Counted from the stretch's first letter, positions 1-7,253 are shown. The stretch is 9,060 nucleotides of DNA from Caldithrix sp. (GCA_004357015.1 SMXE01000266.1:1-9060), one strand, 5' to 3'. Notes: generated from the letters alone by a model not told the origin. Translations and numbers: made by a program.

Positions 1-1205
1 CTGTGAACGATCACCAGACCTTCTTCCTCGTGTTCGGTGACCGCGCGGTCGATTTTGCTGTATGGGAACTCGATGGTATCGAATTTTGCGTTTTGCATGG
101 CAAGCTCGGCGCCGGTTTTCCCGACGTGCGCAGATTCCGGGTCTGTGTAAGTGACCCACGGGATGACTTTCTCTTCGTGCTTGAAGAAGGGCATGCGCAG
201 GACAGCGTTCACCGCCGCAGCTTTGGCCATGTTTTCAGCCACATGGGTGAATTTTAAAAATGTGGTGATGTCCCCGGCGGCAAAAATATGCCTGACGTTG
301 GTACGGCACTGCCTGTTGACCGGGATGCCGGCTTTGTCCCATTTGATGCCGGCGTTCTCCAGGCGAAGTCCTTCGAGATTCGGTTTACGCCCCACCGCCA
401 CCAGGATGGCGTCGCATTTGATTTTCTTATCCGCGCCAGCCAGAGGCCCTACTTCCAGTTCGTATTCTCCTGATGTTTTGTTGACAGAATGAATCGTCTC
501 TCCCAGATGAAATTGGATGCCCTGCTCTACCAGTCTTGCCTGGACAAGCTGCGTGCACTTGGGTTCATCCCGAATCAGAATTTGCTCGTCAAGTGCGATA
601 ACCGTGACCCTTGTCCCCAACAGGGCAAAGGCCTGCGCCATCTCCACGCCGATGGGGCCGCTGCCGAGAATGACCAAGTGCTCGGGCTGCTTTTCAATCT
701 CAAAAATGCTTTCGTTGGTCAGAAAGCCAGCCTCCTGCAACCCCCTGATGGGAATATTCAGCGAAGAACCGCCAGCGGTGATGATGGCCGAGCGGAATGT
801 TATTTTCTGAGCAACGTTCTTTTCCGTAACCTGAACAGTGTGCGGCTCCAAAAATCCCGCCTGGCCCGTAATGACCTCAACGCCGCGCTTCTGCATGACC
901 TCGGGTGAGTCAGCATCCTGATAAACCCGTTGCCGGGTGGCGCGCACCGACTTCATCACAGCTTCGAAATCCACTGAAGCGGTAAAATCGACGCCGAGGG
1001 ACCTGGCTTTGCGGGCATTGGCGATCTGTTTAGCGATGTGGAGGAGGGATTTGCTGGGGACGCAGCCGGTCCAAGTACAGTCGCCGCCGAGACGGTGTTT
1101 TTCGATCAGGGCTGTGCGCGCGCCCAGCGTGGCGCAGATGCCCGATGCCGTCAGTCCGGCAGCGCCGCCGCCGATAACCACAATGTCAAAGTCGTATTTG
1201 CTCAT
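1..1205 (-). CDS. Mercuric reductase/dihydrolipoamide dehydrogenase-like FAD-dependent disulfide oxidoreductase (C-terminus beyond window)
   Basis: This is the first 401 codons of a class I pyridine nucleotide-disulfide oxidoreductase, a cytoplasmic FAD enzyme that passes electrons from NAD(P)H to a redox-active cysteine pair. The N-terminal FAD dinucleotide fold has GGGAAG at residues 12-17 and an acidic E35. The active-site motif LGGDCTWTGCVPSK gives C43 and C48. The NAD(P)-binding motif is GSGPIG at 181-186. The second FAD motif is IFAAGD, ending at D312. The dimerisation domain begins with TYTDPE (D355). The missing end should carry the interface His-Glu pair and, in true MerA, an extra C-terminal Cys pair, so the substrate cannot be decided here. 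There is no N-terminal heavy-metal domain. The spacing and the tryptophan within CTWTGC recall the MerA-like proteins of unknown substrate more than lipoamide dehydrogenase. ATG at 1205 is the only good start: an in-frame stop lies upstream, and only a weak GCGGA precedes it. Confidence 0.9.
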   Translation of the reverse strand, partial: MSKYDFDIVVIGGGAAGLTASGICATLGARTALIEKHRLGGDCTWTGCVPSKSLLHIAKQIANARKARSLGVDFTASVDFEAVMKSVRATRQRVYQDADSPEVMQKRGVEVITGQAGFLEPHTVQVTEKNVAQKITFRSAIITAGGSSLNIPIRGLQEAGFLTNESIFEIEKQPEHLVILGSGPIGVEMAQAFALLGTRVTVIALDEQILIRDEPKCTQLVQARLVEQGIQFHLGETIHSVNKTSGEYELEVGPLAGADKKIKCDAILVAVGRKPNLEGLRLENAGIKWDKAGIPVNRQCRTNVRHIFAAGDITTFLKFTHVAENMAKAAAVNAVLRMPFFKHEEKVIPWVTYTDPESAHVGKTGAELAMQNAKFDTIEFPYSKIDRAVTEHEEEGLVIVH

Positions 1206-1263
1206 TCCGCTTTGGCTTTCGGTCTCTTCAATTTCAAGATAGCAATGTATTGAAATGGGGTAA

Positions 1264-1653
1264 AGTGTAACTGTTCAGCTTTTGGCTGTCCTTTAGTTGT
1301 TGGCTTTGGGCCTGCTGATAAGGTTATTTGTCATCTCTTGGTCTTTGGTTCACCTGAATTATTCCTATCGCGGCGGGCCGGAACCGAACCCTCATGTAAA
1401 TGACCATGGCGGAGAGCTAAGAGGACATTAACGCAGAGAGCGCGGAGGAAAGAGACAATTTTCATGAAGATGCGCTACTACCATCTGACCCCATTGATCT
1501 TCAACGGCTTGTTCTTCATACTTCATTTCTCCGCGATCTTTGCGACCTCAGCGCTAAAATCTCTTCATCAAAAGTTTGCATTTTTGTGCAACAGGAACCG
1601 TTTGAAACCAATTTATGCCAATGGCCAACAGCCAAATGCTGAATAGTTACGCT
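1264..1653. repeat. MITE-like element with 26-bp inverted ends between the CDGSH and flavoprotein genes
   Basis: Positions 1264-1289 and 1628-1653 are inverted repeats matching at 23 of 26 positions. The direct repeat TAAAG occurs at both ends (1261-1265 and 1653-1657) and could be a target-site duplication, overlapping the repeat ends by one or two bases. The interior encodes nothing convincing and has no transposase. It fills nearly the whole 446-bp gap between two minus-strand genes and contains a second inverted array at 1430-1555. Its right end reaches into the TAG stop codon of the CDGSH gene. A non-autonomous mobile element or a degenerate palindromic repeat both fit. Confidence 0.5.
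1430..1555. repeat. Inverted array of a 9-bp unit (nnCGCnGAG)
   Basis: The left arm has two units, AACGCAGAG (1430-1438) and AGCGCGGAG (1439-1447). The right arm carries three units in opposite orientation: CTCCGCGAT (1529-1537), CTTTGCGAC (1538-1546) and CTCAGCGCT (1547-1555). Similarity continues past the arms (AAGAG with ATT on the left against CTCTTCATC on the right), so the arms can pair around a loop of about 80 nt. The extra right-arm unit is exactly one 9-bp period. The array lies inside the 1264-1653 element and has the same plan as the array at 2047-2212. Confidence 0.6.
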
Positions 1654-1888
1654 AAAGTCTGCTGTGGGTGCCGTCGCAAAACGGCTTGTTGCCACTTTGT
1701 TTACAGCCACACCAGGCTACGCGCTTGCTCTCCGTGATTTCCTCAATGATGGGTGAGAGGCCGGTCCCTTTGTGAGAGCCATCACAAAAGGGTTGATTCT
1801 GCGACAGGCCGCAAGCGCACCAGGCGTATTTCTTCGGTTCCATCTCCATCACGTACGGCGCCTTTTGGGCGACCTTTGCGTCAGGCAT
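1652..1888 (-). CDS. Twin CDGSH-type iron-sulfur protein
   Basis: This small soluble protein of 78 residues has two CDGSH iron-sulfur domains, each expected to hold one 2Fe-2S cluster through three Cys and one His. Domain one has C24, C26, C35 and H39 (WCACGLSQNQPFCDGSH). Domain two has C60, C62, C71 and H75 (WCGCKQSGNKPFCDGTH). All eight ligands are present. No signal peptide or membrane segment is seen, so the product should be cytoplasmic. Known CDGSH proteins act in cluster transfer and redox sensing; the bacterial role is mostly undefined. The ATG start is backed by a strong AAGGAG (1895-1900), six bases upstream. The gene has its own candidate promoter and stands apart from its neighbours. 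The stop codon overlaps the end of the inverted-repeat element at 1264-1653. Confidence 0.93.
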   Translation of the reverse strand: MPDAKVAQKAPYVMEMEPKKYAWCACGLSQNQPFCDGSHKGTGLSPIIEEITESKRVAWCGCKQSGNKPFCDGTHSRL

Positions 1889-1927
1889 GTTTTGCTCCTT
1901 TGGTTAGTGGGGTTCTGAATGATGGGA

Positions 1928-1956
1928 AAAGTAGTGCAACAGGGTGGCAAAATCAA
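1928..1956 (-). promoter_or_regulatory. Candidate promoter of the CDGSH gene
   Basis: Read on the minus strand, TTGATT (1956-1951) and TACTTT (1933-1928) are separated by 17 bp, a vegetative-sigma-like arrangement. It would give a 5' leader of about 35 nt ending in the AAGGAG ribosome-binding site. This is a pattern match only; the promoter consensus of this organism is unknown. Confidence 0.4.
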
Positions 1957-2011
1957 GGGGAATTTTGAGTGGAGAGTGGAGGCCTAACGTGGGGGAAGCG
2001 CACCGGCAAAC

Positions 2012-2023
2012 GTCAAATTTGAC
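2012..2023. promoter_or_regulatory. 12-bp perfect palindrome upstream of the CDGSH promoter
   Basis: GTCAAATTTGAC is a perfect 12-bp palindrome about 55 bp upstream of the candidate -35 box of the CDGSH gene. Such a dyad could bind a dimeric regulator, but a single occurrence is weak support. The sequence between it and the promoter (1957-2011) shows nothing further. Confidence 0.2.
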
Positions 2024-2046
2024 TCCTTAACCTGAATAATTCATGA

Positions 2047-2212
2047 ACCACGAAGCGCACGAAGAACACGAAGAACACGAAGAAGAAACTATGGGTTTTT
2101 TTGGTAACTGGTTTGTCGTAAGTGATTATGATTATGTTTGTTATGCTTTTGTGAAAAATATTTCTACCAGCTAGAGTTCTTTTCCCTTCGTGAACTTCGT
2201 GGCCTTCGTGGT
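2047..2212. repeat. Inverted array of a 9-bp unit (nnCACGAAG)
   Basis: The left arm holds four in-phase units: ACCACGAAG (2047-2055), CGCACGAAG (2056-2064) and two of AACACGAAG (2065-2073 and 2074-2082). The right arm has three units in opposite orientation: CTTCGTGAA, CTTCGTGGC and CTTCGTGGT (2186-2212). The arms can pair over about 27-36 bp around an AT-rich loop of about 100 nt. It sits between the 3' end of the 1638-codon ORF and the CDGSH gene. The remaining gap up to 2300 holds only a 10-bp palindrome (2260-2269). No U-tract follows, so it is not a typical intrinsic terminator. Confidence 0.75.
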
Positions 2213-2300
2213 GAAATAAAGTTTTTCGACTGATAAATCCATAAGTGCTTATTGTTAATAACTTAAGTTGGGTACTGCCTAAATTTGTGAATAATGCAGG

Positions 2301-5300
2301 TTAAATTAACTCCTTGATTTTGTCTATCTTTCGCTTGAGGTCCAGACGGTCCGGGTTTCTTTGCAGGGCTTTCGACCACTTGGCTGCTGCTGCTGCATAC
2401 TGGCCTTGTTTCGCGCGTATCAGTCCCAGGTTTTCCAACACTGCGGTGTTTTCAAACTTCATCTCCTCGAGCCGCTCGTATATTTCTGCTGCCTCGTCAA
2501 GCATTCCCTTGCGGAAGTAGGAGTTGCCGAGGTAGTTGTAACCCTCTTTCTGCTCTGGAAATTGTTCTATCACCCGCTTGAAAATCGCAATCGCGGATTC
2601 GTAATCCTTTGTGCGATAGCACTCAATACCCTGCTGCAGCAATTGAATATGGTCGGAGTTGCCGTTGTGTCCGTTGGAGGGTTGTTCCACATGCAAAGAT
2701 GACTCTGTTGCCGCCGCCTCGTCTGATACCGGACGAGTCTTGCTCAGTGCGCGAGCAATTCTGGCCTCGATATCCTTGCGTTCCGGATTCTCGCGCAGAA
2801 TTTCCTGCCATTCCTTGATGGCCAGTTTCTGCACCCCCAGCTTCCAGTAGATGAGTGCGAGATTCTCGCGGCTGGATATATCGGCAGCGCCATCCTCTTT
2901 CAACTGCTCGTAACAGACCACCGCTTCACCGAGCATGTCGTTTCGGAAATAGGAATTGCTCAACATTGCATAGATATCGTGAAAATTCGGGTCTATCTTC
3001 AGAACTTTTTTGAAATAGATGATGGCATGCTCGTAGTCTTTCTCCCGATAGCGCTGGATACCAAGCTGCAGCAACTGCTGCAGTTCCGATTCTTCCGCGG
3101 CCTCAGGTTGCGCGGCGTCGCCAGATTCGGTGGCAGTGGTTGAACCGGTGTCTTCTGCCGCTGTGCTCTCCGGAATTTCCGGCGGCAGAGTTGTTTCATC
3201 GCGGTCCGAAGCGGTTTCCCACATGGGTGGTACTTCTATGTCTGCACCGGGCATTTCATCTCCAGGTGTGGCAGGCTCTGTTTGATCGTCGGCATCATCA
3301 GGAGCGTGCCCCACGATGGCATCGAGTTCAATTGTTCTAAATACAGACTCTATCGCCTCATCTTCGCCGTCAGGCTCTGCAGTTTCTTCTGAACGCTCCG
3401 GTACAGGAGCTTCTCCCGCTTCCAGTTCTCGTTCAGAGAATTGTCTGGCTGCGGTCTGCTCGTGGTCCTTTGTTGGCGTTGGCGTCTTTTCGGAAGGCGG
3501 TTCGATGTCTTCCGTGCGAGAGTCTTCAAAAGTTGTCGCTTCGCCTTGCGGTGCGAGCAACGATTCCACCGTGGCTGAAAAGTAGGCGTCGTCCGACATG
3601 ATTGTGTCGCTGCCTTCGTGCAAGTCTGTGGTCTCTTCCAAAGGAGGAGCCTCGTCAGGTACGGCAGGGGGCTGCTCACTCAGGTTAGACGCTGCAGCCA
3701 GCAGCGCGTTTGCAAGCGTGGCGCCGCTTTCCCGCACATCAGACTCGCTGGCTGGTGCTTGCTGTTTTTTCGATTTCGGCTTTCTTGGCCGCTGAAAATA
3801 TTGGTCATCCAGTTCGTTCGCCTTTAACTCTGTGATCGGAAAAACCTCCGGTGGCGCCGCTGCCTCAGGTGCATCGACGTCTTCGGCTGGCCCGAAAGCG
3901 TCCTGACCCATGTCGACGGCCTCGGGCACGGTGTCCGCTGGAGCCGGCAATTCTTCCTCAGTAGAATGCGGCGGTGCAGGATCGGATTCCTGTGAAGGCC
4001 CGGAGAGCGGCTCCTCGACTTGTTCGGTCTGCGCGAGAGGCTGGGTCTGTTCGATGATTTCGGATTCGCCAGCCATGTCAGCGGACTCTTCTACAAGGAC
4101 CTCGTCCGGCCCGGTTGCCTTGCCGAGCGTTTCATCGGGCGAGGGCAGGAGAGAAGCGTATTCATCGTCTTCGTCCGCGGCTTCGGGAGGCTCTGCCAAA
4201 TCCGAAGTTTCGGGCGCCCCGTCAGTCCATTGGCGTTCGGTGATCGTGCCTGTGCTGTCAGGCTGCTCCCTGCGCGGTGCGCCATCAGGCTTTGGTTGTT
4301 CTGCAAGGTAGCCATGGAAGATGGAATCAACCAAGGAATCAGAAATGTCGTCCTGAACTGCAGAAGTCGGGTCCGTGACAGGTTCTTCAACCTCCAACTC
4401 GGGACTCTCCTTGTTTTCGGATTCTGTTTCGGCAGATATTTCCAGGACTTCGTGTCCGTCCTCCATCACGGGCGATGCCGAGCCTACTTCCAGCTCTGCG
4501 GCATTTTCAGTTTCCGCCAGGGCCGTTGGTTTCTCGGCAACTGGATGAACGGATTCTGGGTTTTCATCCGGCGGATCTTCCTTCAACTTGGGACTCTCAC
4601 CCGCTTGCAGTGGTGCTTCCTCAGTCTTGTCCTCTACCACCGGAGTCTTCTCCTGCTCCTCAACTGCTGGCCCGGGGCGGGCGGTGACCGTGATGAGATC
4701 GTCGATAAAATCGCCAAAGACAAATTCCGCCTCATCCTCGGGGGCAATCTCCGAGGATTTAGGTGTTTCCTGGCGATAAACCGGTTTCGCGGCAAGGGGT
4801 AGGAAAGCAGAGCGGGTATCGGCCGGGTCTGGCGTCGGTTGTTCTGCGGGCGGCTTAGCCTTGATGCCGCCATCGGGCGCAACCTTGAGCTTTCGCTTCG
4901 GGCGTTTCCTACGCGCCATCCTAACGCTTCCTGTAAGATTCAACCTGGGTGTTCCTGGGGGGCGCACTTCACGGTCGCTGCTTTCACAGGTTTGTGCGAA
5001 CAGCAATCGCAGACCGGGGGTATGAAGCCCGCGTCGGCGCAGCTCCGCTTCAATTCGAGCTATGTCGATTTCCGTGTTCTGATAGCGCTTGGTCTTCAGC
5101 TTTCGTTGGATCTCTTCAGCCTCGTATTCCGGCTGCGCCGCGACAACATCCAGAATTCTGGTGACCTCTTCGATGCTCAGGAATTTTGCTTCGACAGAAA
5201 TGCTGTCATCAACTGGTGAAGCGTCTGTCCTGCTGCTCTTGCCCGTTTTGACCGACTTTCTTCTGATGGCAACGAGCGTGATGTCGTCGTGTTGTGGTGT

Positions 5301-7217
5301 TCCTTCTCTAAAAGAATAGACTGCGTTTTTGAGATTTTCGACAAACGCGAGCAGGGGATCGGCGTGATGCTGGCGGATGGCTGTGAGCAGCCGCTCCTCG
5401 CCAAAAAGCGCCCTCTTGCGATTCATGGCCTCTGTCAGGCCGTCCGTATATAAAAGGACAGTGTCCCCTTCCTCCAACTGAATGGTATCGGATTCGATTC
5501 GGATGTTGAACGAATCCGGCTCCGGCAGCTTGAGCCCGATGGGGAATCCCACCGGGTTGATGTAAAAGCTGGATTTGCTGCGGCCGCGATGCAAAATCAT
5601 AGGTGTGTGCCCGGCGCTGGCGAAATTCAGGGTCAGCACTTTGGTGTCGATGATGACATAGAACACTGTTACAAACAAGCCTTTGGCCATATCGTTGAAA
5701 ACAAATTCGTTTACCCGGCGCAGCACTTCTGCGGCGTCTCTCTGGCCGCGGGCTTCGGTTCTGAGCGCCGTACGTATCATGGTCATGACCATGGAGCCAG
5801 GCACTCCTTTGCCGGCAACATCCGCCACGACAATGCCGACGGCGTCCTGGTCGATTTCGATGAAGTCGTAAAAATCTCCGCTGACAGTCTCAGCCGGTTC
5901 GTAGTAAGCGTCTATTTCCAGAGACTCCAGCACAGGCGTTTTTTCCGGGAGAAGAGCGCGTTGAACCTCTTGTGCGAGATAAATTTCTTTTTCAAATTTT
6001 TCCCGCGTGGCGAGATGTTTTTGCGATTCGCGGTACTTCTCCGTGATGTCGCTGAAGGCACGGGCAATTTCTCCGATTTCCGAAGTTGAATCGATGTCGA
6101 GGTCGTTGCGAACCTCGCCTTCACGCACATCGCGCACCCAACGGGAGAGCTTGCGCAAGGGATAGGTGACGACATAAATCATCAAGAGAAGAATGCCATA
6201 GCTCAAGCCGAAGCTCAAGAACGCCAGCTTCACATAGTAATGTACCTTTGCCTGGATTTCAGATTCGAGATAGCTCCCGAGCAGCAGGACGTGCACACTT
6301 TTAAAAGCAAGCGCACGGTCGTGTGCCGTGAGCGGGTGCTGAAATTCGAAAATTTCCGTCGTTCCATCGACAACATAAGACAATGCGCCGCTTGTTGTTA
6401 GGATCGGACTGGCAGGCCGTTCAAATGGCTGACCTATTTCGCTATAAATGGTTGACCATGCCACGTTGCCGAGCGTGTCTTCAAGGCTTAAGCTGTAAAT
6501 CCTGCCCATGTTTTCATCAGAAACTGGCAGCATGATCGCGTCGATATAATCCGAACCGTCCGGTCCGCCGAGCAATTCCGGCCGCACACTGCCAAGTTGT
6601 TTCGAAAGGCGTTTGCTCAGTTTTTTGCCTGACTGAAAATATGGGGCAGCAATCTTATCGGCGACACGTGAATAGAAATAGGCAAAACCCAGCAGATGAA
6701 CGATGGCCAGCAGAAATGCGGCGTTGGCAACATACCGCATCTTGAGCGAAGCTGGTAGGTCAGCAAGTGAAGCGAAGCTCAATCTTTTTCCACGGCCGCT
6801 GTCTATCTTGGTCAAACTGAGTTCATTGCCAGCTTCTGTCTTGCAATAATCAACCTTGTCCATCAGCCGGCGCATCATGAAGATGCCGAGTCCCGTGGGC
6901 AGGTTCTCGTCGAGATTGTTCTTGATATCCGGCGACTTCACCCATTTGGGATCGAAATAGATACCCTGGTCGATCAGGTTGATGGTCAAACTCTTGCGGC
7001 GAATGATCGCCTGAATGGTGATGTAGCCTTCGTTGTCGCCGTAGGCGTGCTCGATAATGTTGGTGGCGGCCTCGTCCACCGCGAGTTTGAACGCGTTGAC
7101 GAGTTTGTGGCTAAAACGGTATTTTTCGCCGATTTGAACGACGAAATCGCGCAGGTTGGCCAGGTGGTCAACGTGCGCCGGAACGATCAGGTGTTCTTTT
7201 TGTGCAAGCCTAAACAC
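2301..7217 (-). CDS. Transmembrane partner-switching protein: RsbW-like kinase domain, HAMP, SpoIIE/RsbU PP2C phosphatase, acidic linker and TPR tail
   Basis: This ORF of 1638 residues is a composite regulator. Residues 1-140 are an RsbW-like GHKL ATPase with an intact N-box (E49, N53), DxG motif (D83, G85) and G2 loop (TGLG 108-111). Membrane segments near 161-183 and 327-351 enclose an extracytoplasmic region of about 140 residues. HAMP follows (about 350-398), then a coiled coil ending AQEVQRALLP (415-424). The PP2C phosphatase (about 430-652) keeps its metal ligands: SGDFYD (D448), VADVAGKG (D466), YTDG (D592) and DD644-645. A helical, unrecognised segment lies at 672-733. After it come a basic patch (769-778), acidic Pro/Glu-rich sequence (about 784-1376) and two TPR blocks (1381-1487, 1525-1631). 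By family, the kinase and phosphatase domains act on a STAS-type anti-sigma antagonist. GTG at 7217 directly follows a TGA and has AGAGG eight bases upstream. The gene lies 36 bp after yqeC and is probably cotranscribed with it. It may be two genes split near residue 760. Confidence 0.88.
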   Translation of the reverse strand: MFRLAQKEHLIVPAHVDHLANLRDFVVQIGEKYRFSHKLVNAFKLAVDEAATNIIEHAYGDNEGYITIQAIIRRKSLTINLIDQGIYFDPKWVKSPDIKNNLDENLPTGLGIFMMRRLMDKVDYCKTEAGNELSLTKIDSGRGKRLSFASLADLPASLKMRYVANAAFLLAIVHLLGFAYFYSRVADKIAAPYFQSGKKLSKRLSKQLGSVRPELLGGPDGSDYIDAIMLPVSDENMGRIYSLSLEDTLGNVAWSTIYSEIGQPFERPASPILTTSGALSYVVDGTTEIFEFQHPLTAHDRALAFKSVHVLLLGSYLESEIQAKVHYYVKLAFLSFGLSYGILLLMIYVVTYPLRKLSRWVRDVREGEVRNDLDIDSTSEIGEIARAFSDITEKYRESQKHLATREKFEKEIYLAQEVQRALLPEKTPVLESLEIDAYYEPAETVSGDFYDFIEIDQDAVGIVVADVAGKGVPGSMVMTMIRTALRTEARGQRDAAEVLRRVNEFVFNDMAKGLFVTVFYVIIDTKVLTLNFASAGHTPMILHRGRSKSSFYINPVGFPIGLKLPEPDSFNIRIESDTIQLEEGDTVLLYTDGLTEAMNRKRALFGEERLLTAIRQHHADPLLAFVENLKNAVYSFREGTPQHDDITLVAIRRKSVKTGKSSRTDASPVDDSISVEAKFLSIEEVTRILDVVAAQPEYEAEEIQRKLKTKRYQNTEIDIARIEAELRRRGLHTPGLRLLFAQTCESSDREVRPPGTPRLNLTGSVRMARRKRPKRKLKVAPDGGIKAKPPAEQPTPDPADTRSAFLPLAAKPVYRQETPKSSEIAPEDEAEFVFGDFIDDLITVTARPGPAVEEQEKTPVVEDKTEEAPLQAGESPKLKEDPPDENPESVHPVAEKPTALAETENAAELEVGSASPVMEDGHEVLEISAETESENKESPELEVEEPVTDPTSAVQDDISDSLVDSIFHGYLAEQPKPDGAPRREQPDSTGTITERQWTDGAPETSDLAEPPEAADEDDEYASLLPSPDETLGKATGPDEVLVEESADMAGESEIIEQTQPLAQTEQVEEPLSGPSQESDPAPPHSTEEELPAPADTVPEAVDMGQDAFGPAEDVDAPEAAAPPEVFPITELKANELDDQYFQRPRKPKSKKQQAPASESDVRESGATLANALLAAASNLSEQPPAVPDEAPPLEETTDLHEGSDTIMSDDAYFSATVESLLAPQGEATTFEDSRTEDIEPPSEKTPTPTKDHEQTAARQFSERELEAGEAPVPERSEETAEPDGEDEAIESVFRTIELDAIVGHAPDDADDQTEPATPGDEMPGADIEVPPMWETASDRDETTLPPEIPESTAAEDTGSTTATESGDAAQPEAAEESELQQLLQLGIQRYREKDYEHAIIYFKKVLKIDPNFHDIYAMLSNSYFRNDMLGEAVVCYEQLKEDGAADISSRENLALIYWKLGVQKLAIKEWQEILRENPERKDIEARIARALSKTRPVSDEAAATESSLHVEQPSNGHNGNSDHIQLLQQGIECYRTKDYESAIAIFKRVIEQFPEQKEGYNYLGNSYFRKGMLDEAAEIYERLEEMKFENTAVLENLGLIRAKQGQYAAAAAKWSKALQRNPDRLDLKRKIDKIKELI
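2325..2645 (-). repeat. TPR block, second copy of a coding duplication
   Basis: Residues 1525-1631 of the long ORF align without gaps to residues 1381-1487 at a constant offset of 144 residues. A count by eye gives 48 identities in 107. Signatures shared by both copies include KDYE, NSYFR, ML-EA, ENL-LI and NP-R-D. The block has the TPR pattern of paired helices with small residues at packing positions and was probably copied from the neighbouring block. Confidence 0.85.
2757..3077 (-). repeat. TPR block, first copy of a coding duplication
   Basis: Residues 1381-1487 of the long ORF form about three TPR helix pairs (for example GIQRYREKDYEHAIIYFKKV). They are followed by a polar spacer of 37 residues and then the second copy. 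TPRs normally bind partner proteins, so this end probably docks the phosphatase, or an independent TPR protein, to a partner. Confidence 0.85.
4917..4962 (-). other. Possible gene boundary inside the 1638-codon ORF
   Basis: M767 (codon at 4919-4917) begins a Lys/Arg-rich stretch, MARRKRPKRKLKV, that looks like a native N-terminus. AGGA lies nine bases before it on the minus strand. Just upstream is a run of six identical bases (C on the coding strand, 4962-4957). With one base fewer, the upstream frame ends at a TGA before the ATG; with one base more, it ends at a TAG one base before the ATG. Either would give two adjacent genes: a phosphatase of about 760 residues and an 872-residue acidic TPR protein. 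As given, the sequence reads straight through. Confidence 0.45.
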
Positions 7218-7253
7218 TCACGCTGCCTCTAAACGTTAGCGAGCATGATAACT

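Noticed and set aside
489..908. A 139-codon plus-strand ORF opposite the flavoprotein gene
   Set aside because: It is antisense to the NAD(P)-binding region, whose motifs are clearly encoded on the minus strand.
1464..1646. A plus-strand ORF of 60 codons inside the 1264-1653 element
   Set aside because: It spans the inverted array, has no recognisable domain or clear ribosome-binding site, and its composition follows the repeat.
2047..2212. A CRISPR array or intrinsic terminator in the CACGAAG repeats
   Set aside because: The 9-bp units are contiguous without spacers, the arms are inverted, and no U-run follows the hairpin on either strand.
4020..4802. A 260-codon plus-strand ORF opposite the acidic linker
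   Set aside because: It is antisense to the Glu/Pro-rich linker, where low-complexity codons suppress stops on the other strand. The product has no domain logic and no upstream ribosome-binding site.
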